From Metabacillus bambusae (GTDB lineage Bacteria; Bacillota; Bacilli; Bacillales; Bacillaceae), in NCBI RefSeq assembly GCF_017497975.1, contig NZ_JAGDEL010000032.1:1-57052 (forward strand): a stretch of DNA of 57,052 nucleotides. Reading direction: 5' to 3'. The notes beneath the pieces are model-generated. The model ran no database searches. It worked only from the letters and a program-made list of their open reading frames with translations, and was not told the DNA's origin. Below, piece by piece: positions 19,262 to 28,255 of the stretch. The position numbers were made by a program, and so were the translations under genes. How positions within the stretch are numbered: position 1 is the stretch's first letter; every line of letters begins with the position of its first letter.

Positions 19262-21232
19262 TTGGAGCTTGTATATTTGTGGGTTGAAAAATATGGGTAC
19301 TTTAAAGATACAGGATTTCACTTTAGTAATATGTTTGAATTTAAATACAACAAAGAAACTAGTAATCTAGCTATTTCTGACTCGCATACAAAAATTATGA
19401 ACCCTGTCCTCTATAGTAAGAACATTTCAAACTTGAGTGTTGTTGTTGGTGATAATGGGGCAGGTAAAACCTCACTTTTAAGAGGTATTATTGAATTTTT
19501 GGGTACATATGAAGATTATGGCCACCTTGGAAAGTTTCTAGGGGCATTTTATGATTATCATAATTCGGAGTTGAAAGTTTTTAGCTATAATATGAACAAG
19601 CTAAACATGACTACTAAGGAATGCAAAACTGTCAAGGTAAGCCCTGTGAGCAAAAGTGAATTTCGGCAAGTAATGAAACGAACTAAACTAATATATATGA
19701 ATAATGTACTGGATCTTAATGATTATTCATATCGAAAGGTTGGAAATGTGAAGGATGCCTCCCTAGGCGGACTAATAAGAGATGATTTTCTCCGGAATGG
19801 TGAAATGAACTATATCAAATCTGATGAGAATCCTCTTCTCAATTATTTCAATAATGAAGTATATAGACAATTAAAATTCTTATATGGATATAATCATAAA
19901 AATATGGGTACAATTATTCCGTTTAAGTTACCCGATATTTTAAAAGTAAAAACTTTACTAATTGGGGATCGGTTAAATGATGTTATAGGAGATTTATTAA
20001 TTAATCATGTTAAAGATTCCAAAGGGAACTCACAAAGGAACAAGTCAATAGAGAAAGCAATCACTTCTGTAGTGAATATGACTCATCAGCCAGAATGGAT
20101 AAAGCAGTTGGATCCAAAACAAGTAAGGGTCTTTAATATGGTTCAACACTTATTTTTAAATGCATTAATAGAAGTGGCTAAACCGAATACTACAAAAGAT
20201 ACACGGCTACATGAGTTAGATTGTTTAATTGCAGCATATCAGCCATATCAAGGAGGTTCTCTGCTCTTATATATTAGTAATTATTTAATTAGGTTAAGAG
20301 ATAGCCTAGAGAGGATATCAAATCATGCAAACAGGGTAGCTCCGTACCAAGATTTCCTTAAGTGGCTAGATGACAATAATTTGTTTGAATTTGAAATAAG
20401 TGATATAGAGACTGACACAATATATATTAAACTTAATGATTCTAATAAAGAATATTTTCAGGAATTCTTTGCCCATTACAATAAAACTTGCCAACCCTTT
20501 TACTTTTTGAATTTCTCATGGGGATTAAGTACAGGAGAAAGCAACATGTTGAGTCTGTTTGCTAGGTTGTATTCTGTCCTGGATGTTAATATTAGGGGGG
20601 AAGGCAGGATTTATAACTACTTTACAAGAAAAGTAAAATGCGATAATGTGTTACTTTTGATCGACGAAGCTGATTTATCATTCCATCCTAAATGGCAAAT
20701 AATGTACGTGGACGTTTTATTAAAATTGGTTTCGGATTTGTTTCGGAGTTGTCGGGTGCAGGTTATTTTGACAACACATTCACCAATTCTCTTATCGGAT
20801 GTTCCTAAAAGCAATGTCATCTATCTAAAAAAAGGTATAAATGACTCTGCCAACAACCATCAAGAAACGTTCGGTCAGAACATCCATACCTTATTTACCG
20901 ACGCATTCTTTTTAGATAAAGCAACGGGTCACTTTTCAAACCGGATTATACAAGATGTGGGTAACGATTTAGATGTACTGGCTAAACAAGCACAAAATAA
21001 AGATCCAAAAAGCAGAAACAAGCATAACTTGGAGTATTACAAGTCAATTATTAGCATAATTGGTGAACCTATTATTAGAAAGGCTTTTGAATTTAAACTG
21101 AAAGAAGTTGAAATGGCTTACCAAACGGAGACACTTAAAGAGGCAATCAACTTGTATAATGGTTTGACATCTGAGGAAAGAAATCTTCTAATTCAACATA
21201 TAATCAGTTTAAGCGAGAAGGATACCGAATAA
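19262..21232 (+). CDS. Septu-like (PtuA-type) AAA/ABC ATPase
   Basis: A 656-residue SMC/ABC-type ATPase with all motifs present. Walker A is GDNGAGKTS at residues 63-71, the signature GLSTGES at 421-427, Walker B LLLIDEADLSFHP at about 464-476, and the H-loop TTHSPIL at about 504-510. The long insert between lobes suits OLD/PtuA-like defence ATPases. The start is TTG behind AAGGAG; no ATG lies nearby. The stop overlaps the ATG of an HNH nuclease gene by one base, so the two products are probably a complex. In Septu, PtuA controls the PtuB nuclease. Assignment is by architecture. Confidence 0.8.
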   Translation: MELVYLWVEKYGYFKDTGFHFSNMFEFKYNKETSNLAISDSHTKIMNPVLYSKNISNLSVVVGDNGAGKTSLLRGIIEFLGTYEDYGHLGKFLGAFYDYHNSELKVFSYNMNKLNMTTKECKTVKVSPVSKSEFRQVMKRTKLIYMNNVLDLNDYSYRKVGNVKDASLGGLIRDDFLRNGEMNYIKSDENPLLNYFNNEVYRQLKFLYGYNHKNMGTIIPFKLPDILKVKTLLIGDRLNDVIGDLLINHVKDSKGNSQRNKSIEKAITSVVNMTHQPEWIKQLDPKQVRVFNMVQHLFLNALIEVAKPNTTKDTRLHELDCLIAAYQPYQGGSLLLYISNYLIRLRDSLERISNHANRVAPYQDFLKWLDDNNLFEFEISDIETDTIYIKLNDSNKEYFQEFFAHYNKTCQPFYFLNFSWGLSTGESNMLSLFARLYSVLDVNIRGEGRIYNYFTRKVKCDNVLLLIDEADLSFHPKWQIMYVDVLLKLVSDLFRSCRVQVILTTHSPILLSDVPKSNVIYLKKGINDSANNHQETFGQNIHTLFTDAFFLDKATGHFSNRIIQDVGNDLDVLAKQAQNKDPKSRNKHNLEYYKSIISIIGEPIIRKAFEFKLKEVEMAYQTETLKEAINLYNGLTSEERNLLIQHIISLSEKDTE

Positions 21233-22521
21233 TGAGGAAAATTGAACTCTCACATGAGATAGAGAAAAAGCATCTGAAGTATTTTGAAGAAAATATTCTA
21301 AATGATCTACTCAAAAGTCGAAGAAAACATTATGAATATAAGACAAAGGAAATAAGATTATTGAAGGAAGACCCAAATGTCTTTAAGAAGAAGTTCCAAA
21401 AACAGCATTTTCAATTTATCGGCTTTGTCAAAAATAGATATAAACACTTTGCAATAGGCAGAAAATATAAATTAGAAGAATTAAATGAAGAGATACAGAA
21501 AAAATTTCCGTTAATTAAGAGAATGATTGAGTTGAACCATCCATCTCTTAAACAGTCATATAAAGACTATCTTTATCAGTTGTTCGGCTATGAAAAGTTC
21601 AAAGTTAAAGATTTGTATCACTATATTAAACTAAAGGCTCAGATTATTGTAGATGAGGAAAGATATAATGAGAAGGTCTACTATGAGATGGTTAGGATAT
21701 TAAAGACCAATTATCCAAAACGAAAGAAGGAAATTAATGAGGTATTTCCGAAAGATCGGCATCTTAAGGCTAGTGAGTGTAAGGCAGCATTCCGTGAGCT
21801 GCGACGATGTGACATTACAATGGATAATTTTAAACAGCATAAAATATTCGGTAAGGAATGGAACGACTATGCGTTTATTATGGAGAGCGGGTTAAGGGTA
21901 TGTCCTTATTGTAACCGCCAGTATATTACGCCGATTTATTCGGATAACGGAAAGATGCGGGCGGACATTGACCACTTTTTACCCAAGAGCAAATTTCCTT
22001 ATTTCTCAATGTCACTATATAATTTAGTACCAGTATGTAAGTCGTGTAACCAATCTTTAAAAGGTGATAGAGAATTTAGCTTTGACAGCATTAGTCCTTA
22101 TGAGGATCATATCAGTGATTACTTCAAATTCAGAGCAAATATACGTAACTACGAGATTACAATTAAAATCCTCGGTACCAATCCAGAAATAATGAAACAT
22201 ATCGATATCTTTAAAATTGAAACGTTATATAATTACCATCGAGGGCAAGTAAAGGAAATGATTACAAAAAGGATTTCCTATCCAGATGAATATATCCAAA
22301 GGCTGTATAAAGATAATGCTCACTATTTTAATAGTGTAAATGATGTAAAGCAACTCATTATTGGGTTTATTGATGACAAAAGCAAACTGAATGACGAAGC
22401 TTTTCTAAAATTAAGACGCGACCTTGCTGAGCAGTTAGGTTTCTTAAGTACTACTGGAAATGACCACCTTATTACACAGCTAAAAAAGATCATTGAAGAT
22501 GGTAGTAAAGTAAAAGTTTAG
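21232..22521 (+). CDS. Septu-like (PtuB-type) HNH endonuclease
   Basis: A 429-residue protein with a zinc-bound HNH site: CPYC at 224-227, D247-H248 in DIDHFLPKSKFP, N264, and CKSCN at 269-273. These features match the PtuB/TIGR02646-type HNH domain. The N-terminal 200 residues are basic and helical, longer than in small PtuB proteins, and may bind DNA or the ATPase. It shares a TAATG junction with the ATPase gene. In Septu the pair restricts phage by nucleic-acid cleavage. The target here is unknown. Confidence 0.8.
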   Translation: MRKIELSHEIEKKHLKYFEENILNDLLKSRRKHYEYKTKEIRLLKEDPNVFKKKFQKQHFQFIGFVKNRYKHFAIGRKYKLEELNEEIQKKFPLIKRMIELNHPSLKQSYKDYLYQLFGYEKFKVKDLYHYIKLKAQIIVDEERYNEKVYYEMVRILKTNYPKRKKEINEVFPKDRHLKASECKAAFRELRRCDITMDNFKQHKIFGKEWNDYAFIMESGLRVCPYCNRQYITPIYSDNGKMRADIDHFLPKSKFPYFSMSLYNLVPVCKSCNQSLKGDREFSFDSISPYEDHISDYFKFRANIRNYEITIKILGTNPEIMKHIDIFKIETLYNYHRGQVKEMITKRISYPDEYIQRLYKDNAHYFNSVNDVKQLIIGFIDDKSKLNDEAFLKLRRDLAEQLGFLSTTGNDHLITQLKKIIEDGSKVKV

Positions 22522-22567
22522 TGGAGATTTTTGGCGGTTACGGGTAAAAAGGATAGCCACTACTAAT

Positions 22568-22715
22568 GATAAATTGCTCATAATTTTGCTCATAGTATTT
22601 TTAGATTCTGTTTTTATTTATTAATAATTAATAAGTAAACCCCTAACATATCAACAGTTTTTTAGGTCTGTTTTTGGTTATTCTATGTCATGTTGAATGG
22701 GCGGCATGATGTAAT
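22568..22715 (+). repeat. Right end of island 1: arm repeats and attachment core (copy 2)
   Basis: The paired arms TGCTCATAATTTTGCTCATAG at about 22568 (quoted as TGCTCAT twice) mirror those at 12911. The core at 22695-22715 is identical over 21 bp to the groEL 3' end at 12838-12858, though no groEL frame precedes it. Arm-to-core distance is about 129 nt. Between them, 22585-22690 is AT-rich and noncoding. Confidence 0.8.
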
Positions 22716-22757
22716 AATCGCCCCCCAGCCCTTTAGGCTCTAAGTTTCTGTTAGTCC

Positions 22758-23085
22758 TTAAAACTTAAAATTTAACATTTGTCTAACGGAGACCCCTAAT
22801 GAGTTCACTGAACTTGTTGGGGGTCTCTTTTTCTTTCCTTTTGTTACATGGAGATACACATTCACAGTTGTTTCCTCTATGGTATGACCTAAGCGGTCCA
22901 TAATTTCTATTAAATCAAATCCAAGTACGGCTAATATAGATGTATGACTGTGGCGGAGTGAGTGAGGCTGCAGTTCATGATTTAAATCAGTCATTATTAA
23001 AATGCGGGTCATTCTGTTTTCAAATTTCTTTGGATAAGTTGGAAAGCCAGCGTATTTTTTTGATTCCTCGGGATATTTTAATACA
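22758..23085 (-). pseudogene. Tyrosine integrase, C-terminal remnant (int 2)
   Basis: Minus-strand reading gives GFPTYPKKFENRMTRILI, then PHSLRHSHTSILA with the catalytic Arg, IMDRLGHT and VYLHVTKG with the catalytic Tyr. A frameshift near the end replaces the usual final helix. Upstream of about 23085 the integrase is gone. It occupies the same place relative to the core as int 1 and int 3 and belongs to the left end of island 2. Confidence 0.85.
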
Positions 23086-23257
23086 TTATGATTTGTTTAT
23101 TTAGCTATCGTTTTAACAGTGATTTTCCTATCTGATATAAATAAATGTCAAGTTAATTATGGCGCTTACGGACTTTTAGAAAGGCAAGGATACTGTTTCT
23201 TGCCTCTATTAACGTTTTAATAGAGGTAACTTTAGAAAAAGCTTATAGAATGTCAAA

Positions 23258-23286
23258 AAAAGTGACCGTTGCAACGGTCATTTTTT
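23258..23286. terminator. Hairpin TGACCGTTGCAACGGTCA with flanking A and T runs
   Basis: A perfect 18-bp palindrome is flanked by AAAAAAAG on the left and TTTTTT on the right, so it can terminate in either direction. A promoter-like TTTACA (23296) and AT-rich -10 (about 23316-23323) lie between it and the PTS activator gene. Confidence 0.6.
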
Positions 23287-23338
23287 AGCGAACCGTTTAC
23301 AATATTATAGGTTAATATAATATCAGGGAGGCAAGGAG

Positions 23339-24835
23339 ATGAGTTCAAAAAGTAACCATGAACAAGATCTGTTACTGTTTCTTTCGAAAAATCAAGATTA
23401 TGTTACTTCGAAGGATCTCCTAGAAGTACTAAATGTTTCTCAAAAAACAGTATATCGTTTAATAAATAAAATTAACAACGAGTACGAGTACGAGGATGGC
23501 CCTTTAATTATTTCTGAAAGAGGGAGAGGGTATAAACTAGATTACGAAAAATTTATTAATTATCAAAAAAGCAATAATAAATACAAAGAAATACAATTTT
23601 CTCCTAACGAGAGACGTAAACGAATTATGGAAGAATTATTGTTGTCTTCGCCTAAACCTATAAATGTTTACCATTTATTTAGTCACTATAATGTAGGAGA
23701 CTCCGTTACTTTTAATGACGAACAAATAATGAGCGAAGAGCTTAAAAAGTACAATTTAGTTCTAGAGCGAAAAAACAGAACACTAGCCATAATAGGGGAA
23801 GAAGTTAATATTCGGAAGGCCATTAAAGATATTATTGAAATCTTTAATACTATTGATATTGATGATTTAAAAAGGAATCAAGAACTTAATTTTAATCAGT
23901 ATGATGTTTTGCTTATATCGGATCAATTAAGAAAGATCGAAGAAGATTTAGATATAACGATTCCCTATCCATATAATGTAAACATTTTCTCGCATTTATA
24001 TATACTACTAAGTCGCTCAAGAAAAGTTCCTACCAGACTGTTTACTGATAAGGTTTCTAATGAAGAAATGGAAAATATGAAAAAAGATATATTGTATCCG
24101 GTCGCAAGAGCTATTGTCCATAATATTGAAAAATATTTAAACAGTTCTTTGCCAGATAGTGAGATTTATTTTCTATATCAGTATTTAGTGTCATCAAGAA
24201 TGCAGGGATCTCTTGCTAAAACTTCTGCTTATTCATCAGAAGTTATACAAGTGACTAAAGCATATATTGAAGGAATGAGTACTAGCTTAGGAATTGATAT
24301 AGACAATCAGTCTATTTTTACTGAGTTAGCCAACCATATTAAACCGATGCTTAACCGATTAGTGCATAAAATTCGAATTAAAAACAGCTTGTTAAGTCAG
24401 ATTAAGGTAACGTATGAAGAAGTATTTTTGGGCGTAACAAACGTATCCGAATTGGTAAGTGAAAAATTTAACTTACCAGCCATAAATGACGATGAAAATG
24501 GGTTTATCACCCTCTATTTTGCAAAAGCTATTGAAACGGGCAGACATCAACGCCCTATAAAAATACTAATCATGTGTACGACAGGAATTGGAACTTCAGA
24601 ACTATTAAAAGCAAAAGTTTCAAAGAAATTTCCCGAGTTAGAAATTGTTGATGTAGTAGCATCACGAAATACACAAATGTTAAAAGAGAAATACTCAGAT
24701 GCTGAATTGATCCTGAGTACTGTTCATATTAAGGAAGAAGTACCCATTCCTTATTTATTAGTGAGTGCGATGTTTACAATTGATGACCAGAAGAGACTTC
24801 AGGGAAAGATAGAGGAAATTTATCATGGAGATTAA
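23339..24835 (+). CDS. PTS-regulated transcriptional activator (BglG/MtlR-type, PRD-EIIB)
   Basis: A 498-residue regulator. It has an N-terminal HTH (SKDLLEVLNVSQKTVYRLI, about 20-40), an Mga-like middle, two PRD domains (about 180-395) and a C-terminal EIIB-like domain with Cys in ILIMCTTGIGTSELL (about 405-420). In this family PTS phosphorylation of PRD histidines and the EIIB cysteine sets activity according to sugar transport. It heads the operon and overlaps the next gene by 11 nt, so it most likely activates this PTS. ATG behind GGGAGG...AAGGAG. Confidence 0.88.
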   Translation: MSSKSNHEQDLLLFLSKNQDYVTSKDLLEVLNVSQKTVYRLINKINNEYEYEDGPLIISERGRGYKLDYEKFINYQKSNNKYKEIQFSPNERRKRIMEELLLSSPKPINVYHLFSHYNVGDSVTFNDEQIMSEELKKYNLVLERKNRTLAIIGEEVNIRKAIKDIIEIFNTIDIDDLKRNQELNFNQYDVLLISDQLRKIEEDLDITIPYPYNVNIFSHLYILLSRSRKVPTRLFTDKVSNEEMENMKKDILYPVARAIVHNIEKYLNSSLPDSEIYFLYQYLVSSRMQGSLAKTSAYSSEVIQVTKAYIEGMSTSLGIDIDNQSIFTELANHIKPMLNRLVHKIRIKNSLLSQIKVTYEEVFLGVTNVSELVSEKFNLPAINDDENGFITLYFAKAIETGRHQRPIKILIMCTTGIGTSELLKAKVSKKFPELEIVDVVASRNTQMLKEKYSDAELILSTVHIKEEVPIPYLLVSAMFTIDDQKRLQGKIEEIYHGD

Positions 24836-25262
24836 TTCAATCTATCAAATTTATTTTAATTGTGAGTTAAAAACAAAAGAAGAAGTACACTCTTTTATTT
24901 CTGAAATCGTATGTCAGGATAATCTTTCGCAAAAAGAGGAAGTCATCAATCAATTAAATGAAAGAGAAAAAGTAGGCAGCACATTAATCGCTGAACATGT
25001 AATGTTGCCTCATATCGAAAGCAATCTAGTAAAGAAGAGTCAAATACTATTTATCCGTTTAGCAAATCCAATCCAGTCATGGGGTTTCCAGATAAAGGAT
25101 ATCCGTTTATTGATTGTTATTTTATTAAAGGAAAATGAAAGCGTTCAAATGAAGAGGGAAATATCCTTATTCACCCGATCTTTAGCAGATGAAGAGTATT
25201 TAAACCGATTATTGAATAGTGATGAAAAAGAAAATTTTATTAAAGAAATTTCAAAAAATTAG
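24825..25262 (+). CDS. PTS EIIA-type protein (fructose/mannitol family), first copy
   Basis: A 145-residue EIIA-2 domain protein. The phospho-accepting His is in LIAEHVMLPHIES at about residues 55-67. It overlaps the activator gene by 11 nt and precedes EIIB. In MtlR-type regulators a separate or fused EIIA-like domain often serves regulation, so this copy may act on the activator rather than on transport. It diverges from the second EIIA at 25621. Confidence 0.8.
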   Translation: MEINSIYQIYFNCELKTKEEVHSFISEIVCQDNLSQKEEVINQLNEREKVGSTLIAEHVMLPHIESNLVKKSQILFIRLANPIQSWGFQIKDIRLLIVILLKENESVQMKREISLFTRSLADEEYLNRLLNSDEKENFIKEISKN

Positions 25263-25273
25263 GAGGAATAATC

Positions 25274-25591
25274 ATGAAAATAGTAGGAGTTGCAGCATGC
25301 ACAGTTGGGATTGCCCACACTTATATCGCACAGGAGAAATTAGAGAATGCTGGAAAGAAAGCAGGCCATGTTATTCATATTGAAACACAAGGAACGATTG
25401 GAACAGAGAATGAATTGACTCAAGAACAAATAGCTGAAGCAGACATCGTGATCTTAGCTGCAGATGTTAAAATCGCAGGAAGAGAACGTTTTGAAGGAAA
25501 GAGAATCATCCAAGTTACGACAGAAATCGCTGTTAAATCACCAAATAAATTAATTGAAAAAGCGGCAGAGGTTGTAAGTCAAAAGAAATAA
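25274..25591 (+). CDS. PTS fructose-type EIIB
   Basis: A 105-residue EIIB of the fructose family. The phosphocysteine is C9 in VGVAACTVGIAHTYIAQEKL, and the IETQGTIGTEN segment is typical of EIIB-Fru. It transfers phosphate from EIIA to the incoming sugar at EIIC. ATG behind AGGAGG; the genes on both sides belong to the same PTS. Confidence 0.92.
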   Translation: MKIVGVAACTVGIAHTYIAQEKLENAGKKAGHVIHIETQGTIGTENELTQEQIAEADIVILAADVKIAGRERFEGKRIIQVTTEIAVKSPNKLIEKAAEVVSQKK

Positions 25592-25620
25592 TTTAAGCTA
25601 TCGAATAGGAGGGGAAAATG

Positions 25621-26073
25621 ATGGAAGTAAAAGATATTGTCGATATAAATTCAATCAAAACCAACATAAATGTTAATAGTAAGGAAGAAGCCATCCAAGA
25701 ACTAGCAGAGGTGTTGCTACAAAATGAATACATTACAGATATTAATGCGTTTTTAAAAGATATTTATGCTAGGGAAGCAGTTGGACAAACTGGAATCGGA
25801 AATTATATTGCTATTCCTCATGGTAATAGTCATTCTGTAAAAAAAATTGGAGTAGCGATTGGGATTACGCAAAAAGAAATCCCTTGGGAGACACTCGACG
25901 GGAAAGGTGTAAAGGGAATCATTCTTTTTGCTGTTGGAAAAGACAATGATGGAGCACAACAACATCTAAAATTATTATCTCTATTTGCAAGGAAATTAGG
26001 TAATGATGAAATAGTTGAGAAAATGCTACAGTCGAAAAATGCTGAAGATGTGAAAGATGCTTTATGTAATTAA
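25621..26073 (+). CDS. PTS fructose-type EIIA, second copy
   Basis: A 150-residue EIIA with active His in IGNYIAIPHGNS at about residues 60-71, the standard EIIA-Fru motif. AGGAGGGG ends 6 nt before ATG 25621; an ATG directly upstream at 25618 is possible. It most likely phosphorylates the EIIB made from the preceding gene. Two EIIA genes in one operon suggest a split between transport and regulation. Confidence 0.9.
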   Translation: MEVKDIVDINSIKTNINVNSKEEAIQELAEVLLQNEYITDINAFLKDIYAREAVGQTGIGNYIAIPHGNSHSVKKIGVAIGITQKEIPWETLDGKGVKGIILFAVGKDNDGAQQHLKLLSLFARKLGNDEIVEKMLQSKNAEDVKDALCN

Positions 26074-26102
26074 AAAGACTAGTAGTAATAGGAGGGGTAA
26101 AA

Positions 26103-27191
26103 ATGAGTGGAATAAAAAATTTAAATCTTAAAGGTCATTTATTGACGGCAATTTCATATTTGATTCCAATTGTTTGTGAAGCAGGTTTTTTAATCGCAAT
26201 TGGTATGGGTTTTGGAGGTAATGGTGGTGCTGACTTAACACAACCTTTTACCTTCTGGGATTCTTTAGCTAAGATGGGAGCCCTTGCTTTAGGTTTACTA
26301 CCTGCAGTTATTTCAACAGGGATTTCTGCTTCAATTGCAGGAAAACCAGGGGTCGCTCCAGGTTTTATTATTGGTTTAACTGCTAATGCAATTGGTGCTG
26401 GATTCATTGGTGGGATTTTAGGAGGATTTTTAGCGGGCTATCTTGTCGTAGCTATTATTAAACATCTTAAAGTTCCTAACTGGGCTAGGGGATTAATGCC
26501 AACTTTAATTGTTCCATTTTTCACCTCCATTATTGGCGGGCTCATCATGGTTTACATTATTGGTATCCCTATCGCTGCTTTTACATCATTATTAACAAAT
26601 GCATTAAACAGTTTAGGGACTTCTTCATTGTTAGTATTTGGTGGAGTTGTAGGCTTATTGAGTGGAGTTGACTTTGGTGGCCCAATTAACAAGACTGTAT
26701 TTGCCTTCGTATTGACCATGCAGGCAGAAGGAATTAATGGACCCATTACAGCATTACAATTAGTAAATACAGCAACACCAATTGGATTTGGGTTAGCTTA
26801 CTTTATTGCAAAAATGTTTAGGAAAAATATATATACACGATCAGAAATTGAGACTTTGAAATCGGCAGTTCCAATGGGTGTTATTAATATTGTTGAAGGT
26901 GTCATTCCGATTGTTATGAATGATATTGTTCGTTGTGTAACGGCAGTAGCGATTGGTGGAGCGGCTGGTGGAGCAACGACGATGGTGTTAGGAGCAGATG
27001 CAACTGTACCATTTGGTGGCGTATTGATGTTACCTACTATGTCGCAACCATGGACAGGAGCTGTAGCCATTTTAGTGAATGTTCTTGTAACAGGGTTGGC
27101 CTTGGCTTTGCTTAAGAAAAAAGTGAAAGAAGACGAGGAAGTAGAAATTGAAGAAGATGATATTGATTTAGATGATATTAAAATTATTTAA
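26103..27191 (+). CDS. PTS fructose-type EIIC permease
   Basis: A 362-residue integral membrane protein with about nine or ten hydrophobic segments and an acidic C-terminal tail (EDEEVEIEEDD). Family motifs include GKPGVAPGFIIGL, GFIGGILGGFLAGY and VDFGGPINKTVFAF, which line the sugar path in EIIC-Fru. It completes an EIIA-EIIB-EIIC set encoded as separate proteins. The sugar cannot be read from sequence; the downstream AlsE-type epimerase points to a ketohexose such as allulose, or to a pentitol. Confidence 0.92.
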   Translation: MSGIKNLNLKGHLLTAISYLIPIVCEAGFLIAIGMGFGGNGGADLTQPFTFWDSLAKMGALALGLLPAVISTGISASIAGKPGVAPGFIIGLTANAIGAGFIGGILGGFLAGYLVVAIIKHLKVPNWARGLMPTLIVPFFTSIIGGLIMVYIIGIPIAAFTSLLTNALNSLGTSSLLVFGGVVGLLSGVDFGGPINKTVFAFVLTMQAEGINGPITALQLVNTATPIGFGLAYFIAKMFRKNIYTRSEIETLKSAVPMGVINIVEGVIPIVMNDIVRCVTAVAIGGAAGGATTMVLGADATVPFGGVLMLPTMSQPWTGAVAILVNVLVTGLALALLKKKVKEDEEVEIEEDDIDLDDIKII

Positions 27192-27227
27192 GAAAAATGT
27201 AAGTGCATTAAATGAGGTTTTTTTTAA

Positions 27228-27330
27228 GAGACAGCAAATGCTGAAAGTGTTAAACGTATAGATACTTTAGGGCTAGTGGATGGGGTGACTACAAACCCTA
27301 CAATTATTTCTAAAGAAAAGAGATTTTGTG
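27228..27330 (+). pseudogene. Transaldolase (FSA/TalC-like) N-terminal remnant
   Basis: Between EIIC and the epimerase the plus strand reads TANAESVKRIDTLGLVDG followed by VTTNPTIISKEK. This is the N-terminus of a small transaldolase/fructose-6-phosphate aldolase-like protein (compare [16 protein letters not shown] and [13 protein letters not shown] of the intact gene at 30374). There is no start and the rest is gone. The ancestral operon therefore probably had a different transaldolase here. Confidence 0.7.
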
Positions 27331-27345
27331 GAGGAGAAATAGAGT

Positions 27346-28035
27346 ATGAAAAAAGTAGAATTTTCACCATCATTGATGACAATGGACTTAGATAAGTTTA
27401 AAGAACAAATCTCTTTTTTAAACAATCATGTAGATTCTTATCATATTGATATTATGGATGGGCATTATGTTCCCAATATTACATTATCCCCATGGTTTAT
27501 CCAAGAAGTGCGAAAAATAAGTGATTTACCTATGTCCGCCCATCTTATGGTAACGAATCCAAGTTTCTGGGTTCAACAATTAGTTGATTTAAAGTGTGAA
27601 TGGATTTGCATGCATGCAGAAGTACTTGATGGTTTGGCCTTTCGATTAATTGATCAAATACATGATGCTGGTTTAAAAGCAGGGGTAGTATTAAATCCAG
27701 AAACGCCTATTGAAACGATTTTCCCTTATATTGAATTAGTAGATAAAATTACAATTATGACAGTGGATCCAGGGTTCGCTGGGCAACGTTTTATTGAAAG
27801 TACCCTAGATAAAATTGTAGCATTAAGAGAATTACGAGACGAAAAGGGATATCAGTATGTTATTGAAATGGATGGATCATCTAGTCGGAAAACATTTAAA
27901 AGAATTGATGCAGCCGGTCCTGATATTTATATCATAGGTCGTAGCGGTTTATTTGGATTAGATGAAGATATCGAAAATTCATGGGAAATCATGTGTAAAG
28001 ATTATGAGGACATGACTGGGAAAGTAGTATCATAA
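27346..28035 (+). CDS. alsE: D-allulose-6-phosphate 3-epimerase (ribulose-phosphate 3-epimerase family)
   Basis: A TIM-barrel epimerase of 229 residues. Metal-binding and catalytic residues sit in YHIDIMDGHYVPN, SAHLMVT and IEMDGS. It resembles E. coli AlsE more than Rpe: FSPSLMTMDLDKFKEQI, LTLSPWFIQEV, AFRLIDQIHDAG, ILNPETP-like VVLNPETP and TVDPGFAGQRFI match AlsE features as I recall them. AlsE converts D-allulose 6-phosphate to fructose 6-phosphate. With the upstream PTS this would feed an imported ketohexose phosphate to glycolysis. The ATG lies behind GGAGGAG. Confidence 0.82.
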   Translation: MKKVEFSPSLMTMDLDKFKEQISFLNNHVDSYHIDIMDGHYVPNITLSPWFIQEVRKISDLPMSAHLMVTNPSFWVQQLVDLKCEWICMHAEVLDGLAFRLIDQIHDAGLKAGVVLNPETPIETIFPYIELVDKITIMTVDPGFAGQRFIESTLDKIVALRELRDEKGYQYVIEMDGSSSRKTFKRIDAAGPDIYIIGRSGLFGLDEDIENSWEIMCKDYEDMTGKVVS

Positions 28036-28116
28036 AAATTTAAAGGGGCTGGGACAAAACCCACCTCTTTTATTATTTTTTATAAAAAAAGACACCTTCT
28101 GATAAAAGTAAGTCGT

Positions 28117-28218
28117 AAATGTTTTGTGCAGTTTTGTGTCCAACTCGTACAAGAAAAACAAATCGATCAAGTAGCCATTTTTATTGATGGTACAAAAATT
28201 GAAGCAAACGCCCAATAA
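28117..28218 (+). mobile_element. IS1182-type transposase fragment
   Basis: The plus strand reads [19 protein letters not shown] then IEANAQ and a stop. [16 protein letters not shown] is a hallmark of IS1182-family transposases, so this is an internal scrap. GGGGCTGGGACAAAAC just upstream (about 28044) may be an old IS end. The scrap lies between the epimerase and transketolase genes, a sign of past rearrangement. Confidence 0.65.
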
Positions 28219-28255
28219 AATCACTTTAAAGAAAATAATAAAGGAGCGTAATAGA

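Noticed and set aside
28184-28255. Longer transketolase start at 28184
   Set aside because: This stretch encodes the IS1182 transposase scrap in another frame and lacks an SD; TTG 28256 has AAGGAG.
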